Assembly: GCA_022701365.1 (NCBI GenBank)
Contig: JAKUHH010000041.1
Location: 496,001-560,000 of the forward strand
Direction: 5' to 3'
Length of the DNA stretch: 64,000 bases
Source: Mycocentrospora acerina
Lineage: Eukaryota; Ascomycota; Dothideomycetes; Pleosporales
The notes under the pieces were generated by a model. The model was not told the DNA's origin. It saw nothing but the letters and a program-made list of their open reading frames with translations, and ran no database searches. The position numbers and the translations under genes are program-made. Of the stretch, positions 54,792 through 64,000 are shown in pieces (positions within the stretch are counted from its first letter, which is position 1; each line of letters opens with the position of its first letter).

Positions 54792-55029
54792 GTTGATTGA
54801 CAGTCAATTGCAAAAGTTGAAGAGTCAAATGGCAAAGTGGGAGATCGCGGTGTCACGTGTAGGACGGTAGACAACCCATTAGCGCATAATGTCAATGCCA
54901 CGACGCAACATGTCGATGTGCAAGGATTAACTCTCGTATTTGACGCCGGCAATCCCGCGCTTTGGATTATCGGCTTATTCTTACTGACGTTTGTAACTAA
55001 GGAGCTTCTGATGTGAATTACCTGTCATC

Positions 55030-56243
55030 ATGTTGTTTGCATTTGCGCTCCTGCCGTTCGTTTCGCTCCTAACACTTGGATCCGCTTATCAGGGCCTCAG
55101 CGACGAAACACTCAAAAACCTACCCGGCCCAGGTGACGACTTCAATATTAAGAAGGGCTCCATACTAGCACCGATTTTGCGCACCCGAGTATCAGGGACC
55201 GAGGGGAACACGGCGGTGCGACAGCATTTTCTGGACTTCTTCAAGACACACCTGCCAGAATGGAGGATTGAACTTCACAATTCAACGTCAACGACGCCGG
55301 TTAGCAACGGAGAGCAAGTACCGTTCGTGAACCTTATTGCGACGCGCGACCCACCTGGAAGTCATGAAGGCGATGTATCCAGGCTGGCGTTGGTCGCACA
55401 CTACGACAGCAAGTACACACCTAAAGGGTTCATAGGAGCGGTAGATAGCGCTGCTCCATGCGCTATGATTCTGCACGTCGCGCGCAGCATCGATGCAGCA
55501 TTGACGAAGAAATGGGCCGATGGCAGCGGAGGAGATCTCGATGCGGAGCACAAAGGCGTGCAGATATTACTGCTGGATGGAGAAGAGGCTTTCCAGAGTT
55601 GGACAGACACAGACAGTCTCTACGGCGCACGGTATGGTTGGTACTGTCTTGACTCCACGCATGCTGCTAACAAGTGATTCTCAGTGCATTGGCTGGTGAT
55701 TGGGAGACGACCTTCCATACCGCCGCATCAACGTACCGTACCCCCCTCGACTCCATTGAGTTATTCCTTCTCCTCGATCTTCTCGGCTCTGCAAACCCTC
55801 GCATCCCATCATATTTTAAGACCACGCACTGGTCATACAAACACATGGCAACCGCTGAGGAACGTCTACGGAAATTGGGCTTAATGAAGTCCTCCCCAAA
55901 CCACGCAGCGAAGATGGCGAAGCGCCAAAATAAGAAGCCACGCGCCGAGCCTCGTTTCCTGCCCGAGGGCGACAAAGGTGATGACAACTTCATGGGTGGT
56001 TTTGTGGAAGATGATCATGTTCCTTTCATGGCTCGTGGGGTTGAGATCTTGCACATCATCCCTTCGCCTTTTCCCAGAGTGTGGCATAAGATTTCAGATG
56101 ATGGTGAACACTTAGATATGAATACAGTAGAGGACTGGACAAAGTTGGTCATGGCTTTTACGGCAGAGTGGATGGAATTGGAGGGCTTCTTTGATTTCAA
56201 GACGGAAAAACGGCAGGTGGACGAAGAGAAGTCGGAACTGTAA
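55030..56243 (+). CDS. Glutaminyl-peptide cyclotransferase (M28-type zinc enzyme)
   Basis: Secretory-pathway enzyme that cyclises N-terminal glutamine to pyroglutamate. Exons 55030-55631 and 55685-56243 with a 53-bp intron give 386 residues. The signal peptide is MLFAFALLPFVSLLTLGSAY. Zinc and active-site residues known from the human enzyme are visible: LVAHYDSKY, then Asp in GAVDSAAPCAMILHVARS, Glu in LLLDGEEAFQSWTDTDSLYG, Asp of LLLDLLGSANP, Asp of VEDDHVPFMARGV, and His in FPRVWHKISDDGEHLD. Length and order match the glutaminyl cyclase family rather than a general aminopeptidase. Confidence 0.95.
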
Positions 56244-56743
56244 GTAGCTTCCTTGAATTTAGATTGTGTGTGTGTGTGTTGACATTGTGCAGTGTGATAC
56301 CCTAAGCTTTGAAATATACAAATCTTTGTTTTGGCATAATGAACTTTGAACTGTGTTTCTCTTTTGTCAGCACTGACCACAATATGTTGGAGACGATTGG
56401 ACAAAGAGAGTTATTGAGCTCGATAGTGACTGATGCATTGATTCAACGAAAGATTCCCGCACATCAACACACAAAGGTACACCACTTGACCAACATCGCT
56501 GGGGAAGAACACTTGACTCAATCTCCAGCATTTGGACATTACTCACTAGACAGCCCCGAACAACTCTTATCAAGCATCAGCAAGCACACCCATGCACTTC
56601 TTAGATTAGAGCTTATCCTAAGACAATTTTGTACCGGCCTCTTCATAAGAACTGCTATTTGCGTAACACGATATCCAAAGGCAAAGGCTTACGAATATCG
56701 CGCCCACACGCACCCTAGCTCAGATCATTCAAACTCACACAGC
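56244..56743. other. Intergenic with a (GT)n tract
   Basis: 500 bp between genes. A (GT)n tract lies near 56265-56280. The frame of the next gene is open upstream to about 56309 but without conserved character. Confidence 0.45.
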
Positions 56744-59425
56744 ATGACGCCAAAAACTGGGGTTCGGAGGCATGGAGGCACACATAGGGTTAAAGATGGG
56801 GACAAAACGAATTCAAAATACGACGATTGGAACTACACTGACCTAGTGGTGGAGTGCAAGGCGCGCAGGTTGTATGTAAAAGATATGAAGAAAGTTCACA
56901 TGACAAGAACGCTCTTGAAGAGCGACATTGAGAAACCAAGGATAAAAAACTACGCAGCTGTCGAATTGAAGAGAAGGCAGCAGGAGGTGGAAGATGTCAG
57001 GAAGAGAGCGAAAGCTCATAGGCATGAAATCGTCAAAGCAAGGCACAGGGAAAACGAAGAAAAGAGGGGAAAGAGGGAAATGGACAAATCTGTCAGTGAG
57101 GAAGATATGGACGAGGATATGATAGAGGCATATCACAAGGAACTGGTGAACGATGGGAGTTACAATACGAGTCACATGGGCTACGTGCTTAGTGATGTGT
57201 CTTGGGATAGCACATCTACAGAATCTATAATCAATTCGATCAGCCTGTCCGCTATCTCCGGCTGCAAGCTCAACCTCTTCGAATGGCCGTATAATAAGAC
57301 GCCAGCTCTAAGTCCTCCACATATATTTCCTGCCCCACCTCGCACCCAGTGTCACCAGAACAGCTTTGCTGAGCTGCGACCGCGACACATTCACTACGCA
57401 CCACTCCGAGTCGTGACGACCCAAAGTTCAGAAAGACTTGCCTTGCCAGGCCAAACCTACCCTCAGGATATTGATCCAGATTTCATATCTGTGCTCTCAC
57501 AACAAACAAGGGCCGCAGCTCGGAACGGTACCTTGGAGGGAGTTTTGCGCAATGCCATCATCGAGAGAGGTTCTATGTGGGCAGAACGCACGCATATTCA
57601 AGACTGGAATGGGCATATGTACTTCGCTCTTCCCTCACGCAACCGGACGAAGAAGTTAGCGGATGTGTATAGCAGTCATTCTCTTGAAAGCCGCAAGTTA
57701 CTTCGAGTCAAAGCCAGCAGTGATACAGTGGACGGGGATCGTAGGAGGCGACGTGAACAGAGGCACAAGAACAAAGCAACCAAGACGCTAGAGGTGTATG
57801 AAGCTATGGAGTGCCGCCCAACTGCAATGTGCTACCTTCCAGCATATCTGGATTGCGATATTTTTGATCTAAGACTAGTCGACCCTGAACCAAAGCGCAC
57901 ATTGCAGAACCTATTCTACATCCGCTTTCCTGGCTGTGACGTTCCACATTACTACTTCTGGACACGTGAGGGGGAATGGATGAATCCTAGCATTCCCAAT
58001 CCTACGTGGAAATCCGTTTGTTCACCGTGTAATCAGCAACCTACAAAGAACATAAAGTTTCCTGTTGGTCCACAAGAAGTTACTCAAAATGTACGTACTC
58101 AAGCAAAAACTGTTGCAAGATGTGCAGGATTTCGCAAAATCTTTGCTAGAGTTAAAAAACTAGACGTTGTCACTTCGGCCCTCCCAGACACATTTCCACT
58201 CGATACGCTCTTAACAGGTATTGAGCATGAAATCTACACCAATGGTCTCCAGATCATAGCTCAGAAATATAGAGAACGCTGGCTTGCAGGGGACAAATCA
58301 CACGTGTGGAAAGGGTTCAGCCAGACACTACCAACTTTGTATCCCAGTGGCAAAATGCCGGATGTTCCGCCCCTATATGCTTCTGCTGAAATGAGCATTG
58401 CAGAGAAGATTGCTGTTTGCGAGGCTCTGCAAGGTGATGAAGCGGCAATTCCCATTTCAGGCAATGAATCATGGACGAGAAACGATGACAATTTTTGGGA
58501 CATTGTTGAAATAGATGAGCGTGTTAAGACTGACGAAGAGGATGATGAAGAAGAGCTTGATGGAACCGAGGAAGATGGTATTTCTCAAACGTCAACATTT
58601 ACACGCATAGGCGACAATCTGCAAGAGCAGCCTGAAAATGATACTGACACAGACGACGAGGAACCAGAGGCTTTGCACCGTCGGTCTAGTCTCTCCTTAT
58701 GCGACTGGCTTAATCGGATCAATCCATTTTTCGTGCCACCATCACCAGATAATACAAGAACCCCTCCTGTATCAGCAAATGAATCTTCAGAACGGGTAGC
58801 ATGGGAGCAACGCTTTTCGCAGCACGCCCAGAAAGAGATGGATTCAACGTGTCTGTTTTGTTCAGTTAGGTGGGAATCGATTAGTTCAGAGGTAAGTACA
58901 TTCATGGGTGAGTAGAGAATTCAATGATTAACATTTCAGTAGACTAGAGCAGGGCATTTGAGGTCCCACAATGAGGACAGTCATCACTGTATTAGACAGC
59001 AGCATGAATCAGCAGGAACAACGCCCCTCTGTGCGCTGCCAGATTTGATCTGTAGAATGACTGCCAAAGACTTCTTTGACGATGGAGAGGATGGAGATGA
59101 TGATTCCGTCGGCTCCAGCGTTCGACCCATAAAAGTAAAATGTCATCGGCGTCGCTCTGCAAGGAAGAAGACTCTTCGTTCCACCTCAAAACAAGTAGCT
59201 ACGCCGCCGACTATTCAAACACATCAGAGCTTAGTTCAAAATGGTTTAATTTTTGCGCAATTTTCACGGAAGCGGCGTTCGATGAGTTCTAATAGCGCGG
59301 AAGTCTATCAAATATCGAAAAGGAGAAGAGTAGGCGATAAAAACGTTGACTACATCCGACACAATCAGCGAGAATTAAAAAATCAGCGAGATATATTTCC
59401 GAGATGGCATTGCTCTACAATGTAG
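56744..59425 (+). CDS. Hypothetical protein with SAP-like N-terminus and C-terminal zinc-finger motif
   Basis: A two-exon gene, 56744-58891 and 58943-59425, with a 51-bp intron whose acceptor is TAG; about 876 residues. I start at MTPKTGVRRHGGTHRVKDG because upstream residues look like leader, but ATGs at 56339 and 56384 are also in frame. Residues 20-60 form a SAP-like motif (DWNYTDLVVECKARRLYVKD, then KKVHMTRTLLKSDIEKPR). A basic coiled coil follows (VELKRRQQEVEDVRKRAKAH). The middle part is unassigned. A C2H2-like motif spans the intron: CLFCSVRWESISSETRAGHL followed by RSHNEDSH. The tail is basic (RRRSARKKTLRS, SKRRRVGDKN), consistent with a nuclear protein. No named function. Confidence 0.7.
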
Positions 59426-59766
59426 TACGCATGAAAGTGGAAATGCATCATTCACAAAACAATATGGAAGAACTAGTTCAATTTGGGGTTTTTTAATATT
59501 ATGATTCAACAGAACTAACGTACACATTTAAAGTAAAGCAGTAGTAATCGAAATCTGACAACAGAAAGCCATGTAAAACATAAACAAAAATGAAAGCAAA
59601 ACCTACATGACCAATAGGAGATCCCTTAAAATCAGACCAAACCACAGCAACTCACATCGAGCCACCACACCCCTGAACTCCAACAACCCAATGAAAAAAA
59701 ATCAACAAGAACCACAACCATAAACTTCAACAAAAGGAAAATCTTCTCAAACCCAACCCCGTCAAA
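59426..59766. other. AT-rich 3' flank
   Basis: 341 bp of AT-rich sequence between converging genes. No coding signal. Confidence 0.5.
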
Positions 59767-60348
59767 TCAGCACGACTCCCGCTGCCTCAGGGTCCTCCTT
59801 CCCGAACCTCCCACAAACCCACCACGCGCCGAATCAAACGCATCACTCTCCTCTCCAGACGACGACCACTGCGGTTTTTTATTCGCCCAAACGACCTTCG
59901 ACACGCCCAAATACCCATCATCAAACACATAAGGCCTATTCTGGCAATACGCACTTCTCACCACCGTCGTCGCACTCGACACCCCGCTAGACGACTCCCT
60001 AGAGGACATCTGTCTCTGCATCATCTGCTGCCAGCCTGGTGGTGGGGCTTTCTGCCAACGCATCCGCTCCAAAGCCGCAGCCGTGTCCGCAGCGCTGATT
60101 TCTCCTGGTGCGGCAGGCGTGCCCAACTTTGAGGGCGCAGACTTGTTCTTGTACAAAATGTATAGTGGAGGGGGTTCTGTCCAGTCTCGTGGTAGGACAC
60201 CTCTTTGGCGTGGTGGCGTAGGGGTGTAGCCTCACAGTTTGGTGAAGCCTTCATACTCCACGGGGTGGGTGTTGCAGTCTATTCCCTTGCGGCGGGCGCG
60301 GCGGCAGCAAGGGGGAAGATCGGAGTATCTGGAGAAGCAGCAGCCCAT
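59767..60348 (-). CDS. Small protein with N-myristoylation/palmitoylation start, frame interrupted by TGA
   Basis: The start MGCCFSRYSDLPPCCRRARR (60348) has Gly2 and four cysteines, as in doubly lipidated membrane proteins. The frame then reads CNTHPVEYEGFTKL and meets a TGA at 60234-60232. It stays open afterwards (GYTPTPPRQRGVLPRDWTEP, then LYILYKNKS) to the stop at 59767, ending GRRTLRQRESC. Two readings fit. One is a 54-bp intron, 60256-60203 (GTATGA donor, AAAG acceptor), which removes the TGA and joins PVE to GVLPRDW, giving 175 residues. The other is a nonsense change or stop-codon readthrough joining the two halves. The second half is rich in Ser and Arg with no domain. I recognise no family. 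Confidence 0.6.
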
Positions 60349-61540
60349 TTTGTCTTCTTTTGCTAAGGGTTTTTTTTGGTGACTTTGTTAGTGGGCTGTG
60401 ATAAGAAGTAAGTAAATGAATTTAATAAAAGGAGAGAAAGTATGAGAACACGCAGTAGTATACTCACTATTTTTTCGCAGACGTAGGTTGCTTGTCGTTG
60501 TGTAGGTTGTAGTGGCAGTAGCAGTGTTGGCAGCAGTAGCAGTACTCAAGACTCTTTTTTTCGAACTCTGTATTGCACAAGATACTTTTGGAATGTTACT
60601 TTCAAAGTGGGAAACAGCTTGTTTATATGTGTTTTTCATATCTCTACATACTAGTCAATAATTTAACCAAATCACTCCAGCATTCTCGCAACAAAAGTCT
60701 TACACATTAAACCACGGGAGTGACACTAAGAAAGTGTGGTTCGACCCGCTGTAGCAGTTCTACTGATGCTACCCACTATCTGCTTCCCATGGTCCTGGAA
60801 AATATGTATATACATCTACCAATCAATTGCGTCGTAATCAACACAGACCCGGAGTTTACTCTGAGTACCGTAGAAAGAAGTGGACTACTCGCATAGTAAA
60901 CACGTCTAGATGTGACAAAAAAAATGACATGACATGGAACGAAAGGAACCACTTCTTGGATGTGGAAGCAGGACCTGATGAAGAACAAAACTCAGCATGG
61001 CCCAGGGAAGGAGGAGAAAACTGAGATTTTTTTCATGTGAACCTTGGATTGGGCTTGTTCGGCATCCAGGACACTCACTCTGAATAGTGATTTACCATAG
61101 GAAATCCATCTACCGTGCTTGCTACTAACGAATAATAGCTTATTACCCACCTAGTAAAACATAATTTTTTAGAGAGAAAAAACGCCCCTTCTACCTTCTG
61201 ACCTAAAATACGGATGGACGGTCAACAAGTAACACACGTCAGTTTATATGAAAATGAACCACCATCTCATCTTCAACGCAACTCAACTCGACTGGCAGTA
61301 CCACGTCACAATCCTTGGCAACCTCCAGCGCTTAATCAGTCTCTCACCTTCCATGCGTTGCCAACACGACTAGCTATACACTTTGGAGAGGTTTGCGAAC
61401 CAAAGGGTTGCCTCATCGGCGGCAAGCATGGATTCCTTTTTTTTGAGACTACGCCAGGCTCGCCCTAGTAAATACCCTTTTACAGGTTCTCGGTGCTATC
61501 GAGCCAACTATGGAGAGGGTTTTCTCATCGTCCACAAGCC
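60349..61540. other. Intergenic region, leader sequences
   Basis: 1.2 kb between divergent genes. A GGTTCGACCC at 60738-60747 resembles a tRNA B box but has no pairing T-stem or A box. From 61353 a basic, Phe/Arg-containing frame (MDSFFLRLRQARPS) may belong to the AIM9-like presequence, but a direct in-frame join was not found. Confidence 0.4.
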
Positions 61541-63327
61541 ATGGATCCAGAATATGATAACGACAAGCATGATTTTTTCCGATACACTTCTGGTCGGTGG
61601 CTCTGGAACGAACAAGAACAGCTGCGCGAACGGTACCGCCGATTCAACGTCCTGGAACTTCAAAACGCCGCCATCAACGCTGTCGGATTGCGAAGTTGCA
61701 CAGAAATATCCAAGATTGGCGAAGGCAACTTCAATAAGGTTTTCAAGTTGACAATGGACGACCAGTCCGTGGTCATTGCGCGGATACCGCACCCGAATGC
61801 TGGCCCACCAACTGTCACAACTGCATCCGAGGTGGCAACAATGGATTTCGTAGGCAAATATCGCTTCGTTGTTTGTTTTTCAACTGAGATATTACAGGCG
61901 CGTTCCGTTCTCAATATGCCGATACCTAAGGTATTGGGTTATAGCACCGATGCCGCAAACCCTGTAGGATCTGAGTATATCCTGATGGAAGAAGCAAAGG
62001 GAGTACAGCTATCTAATATTTGGAACGACATGGAGATTGACGATCAAGCAAAGATCTTGAAAAGCCTCATTGAGAATGATGCTAAATTCCTGGCTGTCTC
62101 TCTGGATCGGTATGTTTTTCTAGCTGGCATCTTTGCTCAATCGAACCGCTTACATCTCCAGATTTGGTGCAATATTCTACGCAAAAGACATGCCAAACTA
62201 TGCTCCTGCAGAAATTAAAGGCCAGGTTTCGCCAGCCGTCAAAGAGGATGTACGACGCCGGTTCGTCGTTGGTCCAACTGTCGAGAGAGAGTTCTGGGAG
62301 GATGAAAGGGCACAAATGGCTCTCGATCGCGGCCCATGTGAGTGTGAATCTGCTACCGCCGCCATCTTATCTAACCCGGACGAAGGGGCTTCAGCAGCTG
62401 CATATGCCGAGGCGATAGCTCATCGCGAGATCCAATGGATTGAACGGTATGCCAAAGTAAAGGTACCTCCAGTTCCTTTGTCGACATCTGACGCCCAGAA
62501 ATCACCAGAGGTGCATATCGACCTGTTGCAAAAATACCTCAAGGTGGTAGGCAAACTCCTCCCAACCGAAAAAGACCTGCTCCTGCCGACGCTATGGCAC
62601 CGCGACCTCCACAGAGGCAATGTGTTTGTTCATAAAGGCCAAGTTTCCAGCATCATCGATTGGCAATCCGTCTGGGTTGGCCCTAGGATCATTCGTGCCC
62701 GCACGCCCCAGCTCCTCGATTACAACGGAGAAATCCAGACGAAGCTGCCAGAAAACATCAACAAACTGGACCCGGAAGAGAAGCATCGCGTGCGGGAAAC
62801 AGTCCGCCGATCCATACTATTATACATTTACGAAACTTCGACAGCCAAGCGGAATCCTTCGCTATACAAGGTCATGCGCTATCCCAATGGCAAGACGTTG
62901 GAGCAGCTCGTCGAGTTTGCCCACAACTCGTGGGATGGAGATATTTTGCCGTTTCGAGAGGTTCTCATCCGAATCCAAAGGTTTGCTTTGGTTTTGCGTA
63001 GGAATCGGCCAGCTTTCTGACACCAAATCTAAGGATTGGCATCTCATCGACGAGACATCAACCTGTCCGTACCACTTTTCCAGCGAAGAAATCGCCCAGC
63101 ACCTAAGGGATGGCGAGGGATTCAACGAAAATGCCGACTTTTGGGACAATCTCGAAGGCCGCGTTCATCGAAGCGGATACACGTCGCATGAGGATTTCCC
63201 AGACGCAGTGGCCTACTTCTCGCAGCTGCGAAGGGTTGGTTTGGAGACACTGGTCGGGGAAGAACGCGAAAGTTTTGAGCTGCAGACGAGATGGATGCTT
63301 GAGCATCATCGGGAGGGCGATGGATAA
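61541..63327 (+). CDS. AIM9/Fmp29-like protein-kinase-fold phosphotransferase
   Basis: A fungal mitochondrial APH/kinase-fold protein of the Altered Inheritance of Mitochondria 9 family; the yeast protein's reaction is unknown. Exons 61541-61849, 61898-62109 and 62162-about 62980 carry most of it (introns 48 and 52 bp). The core reads FFRYTSGRWLWNEQEQLRER, then KIGEGNFNKVFKLTMDD, ASEVATMDF joined to ARSVLNMPIPKVLGYS, and YILMEEAKGVQLSNIW. The catalytic loop is LWHRDLHRGNVFV, with IIDWQSVWVGP as the metal-binding Asp. The last segment, to 63327, is in another frame (WHLIDETSTCPYHFSSEEIA, RVGLETLVGEERESFELQTR). No canonical intron joins it cleanly; the link lies between 62961 and 63033. The N-terminal presequence is unresolved; the ATG at 61541 is the safe start. 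Confidence 0.85.
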
Positions 63328-64000
63328 AGTTTTTAATTCTCATCATCGCGAATCTGCAAGTTACCCTCGCTGCGACAACCATAAGTCGCATCAGTCTACA
63401 CTGCCCTTTAGGTTGTGCTCTTTGGTGTATCGTCCGTACGAGTTGTGGGTGCTGACCCTTACGGCAAAACCGAAGGCGACGCTGTGGAAGAGCTGGAACT
63501 GGATCTTTCTCCTTAGCGTCCATGATCTCGACCTCCCTGTTGCCATCTTTGATACGAGAGGTGTAGTAGATCTGGTTGTATAATTAAGATCTAAAGATTA
63601 GAGCAGAGATGTAACTTCTCCTTCTAGAAGCTGATCCGGTATAGATAATATGAACCTTAAGTCACAGTTAGGGAAATTTATTAATTAATAACTGACAAAA
63701 CCTATCTATATATTCGAAAGTTGGTCATCCACTTAATTAAATACAAAATGCTTTTGTGGTGGGTAACTATTAACAATTTACTCAGTGTTTATTGAATCTC
63801 CCCCATCCATGCATTTAGTTTTGACTAAGTGAGTACTTAGGTTTTTAAGATGAGTAGAATTGATAAATAACAGAATTCGTATCAGTCAAGTAAAATGTTT
63901 CCAAGTAACAAACAATACGCCAACATCAAAGTCTCAAGGAGAAACCACCCCATCTCATCACCATCACCTAAACATTTACAATTTCCTGTCGGAAAAAAAT
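63328..64000. other. AT-rich right end with a decayed gene fragment
   Basis: The minus strand at about 63583-63390 encodes protein-like sequence in two frames (YYTSRIKDGNREVEIMD, then FQLFHSVAFGFAVRVSTHNS), suggesting the frameshifted 3' end of an older gene. From 63590 to the window end the sequence is AT-rich, with TTAATTAA-like runs, and holds no gene. Confidence 0.45.

Noticed and set aside
60738..60747. tRNA B-box-like GGTTCGACCC
   Set aside because: The flanks cannot form a T-stem and there is no A box at the right distance.
1..64000. CRISPR arrays, operons, bacterial promoters, phage or defence islands
   Set aside because: Introns, splice signals and gene families are plainly those of a filamentous ascomycete; no direct-repeat/spacer array was seen.

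Overview
This is a window of filamentous ascomycete nuclear DNA, most likely from Pleosporales (Dothideomycetes). Genes are split by short introns (mostly 43-100 bp) with GTNNGT-type donors and CTAAT/CTGAT-like branch sites, and they lie on both strands with no operons. The strongest pointer to the lineage is the left edge: an HMG-box mating-type gene (MAT1-2-1), then a pyridoxamine-phosphate-oxidase-like gene (the MAT-flanking 'ORF1'), then an F-BAR/RhoGAP gene ('GAP1'). This is the classic mating-type flank described in Cochliobolus and related Pleosporales. The window therefore starts inside the MAT1-2 idiomorph and runs out through its GAP1 side. Exon models were built by hand from reading frames and splice signals.

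Layout. 1-5 kb: the MAT flank. 5-20.8 kb: a housekeeping stretch with the molybdopterin synthase large subunit, a Nop6-like nucleolar RRM protein, a membrane-anchored helical-repeat protein, an Nvj2-type SMP lipid-transfer protein, an RS/His-rich hypothetical, an AP180-type clathrin adaptor and NudC. 20.8-27.2 kb: a gene-poor accessory block with a possible coiled-coil gene or relic, a secreted Ser/Thr-rich protein whose signal-peptide exon is only 64 bp, and weak relics. 27.2-29.2 kb: a cytochrome P450. 30-36.4 kb: mitochondrial bL36 (Rtc6), Rtc5 (TLDc domain) and a large ubiquitin-conjugating enzyme. 37-42.5 kb: a secreted GH28 pectinase, a 2-hydroxyacid dehydrogenase and a seven-helix PTH11/rhodopsin-like membrane protein. 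42.5-45.7 kb: a 3.2 kb stretch without recognisable genes. 45.8-63.3 kb: an Fe/Mn superoxide dismutase with a signal-peptide-like extension, a small hypothetical, a HET-domain protein, Jip5 (WD40), a secreted histidine phosphatase, a TMEM70/186/223-like mitochondrial membrane protein, glutaminyl cyclase, a SAP-like/zinc-finger hypothetical, a myristoylation-motif protein interrupted by an in-frame TGA, and an AIM9-like kinase-fold protein. The last 400 bp are AT-rich and next to a frameshifted gene fragment.

How the genes relate. Apart from the mating-type cluster, I see no pathway cluster. Several genes serve ribosome biogenesis or mitochondrial function (Nop6, Jip5, bL36m, TMEM70-like, AIM9-like). 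Others suit a plant-associated lifestyle: pectinase, secreted phosphatase, secreted SOD candidate, PTH11-like receptor, P450 and HET. I did not find a convincing new multi-gene system. The most unusual points are single-gene features: dual-start SOD, in-frame TGA, cryptic signal-peptide exon, an enlarged P450 and a zinc-motif/E2 fusion.
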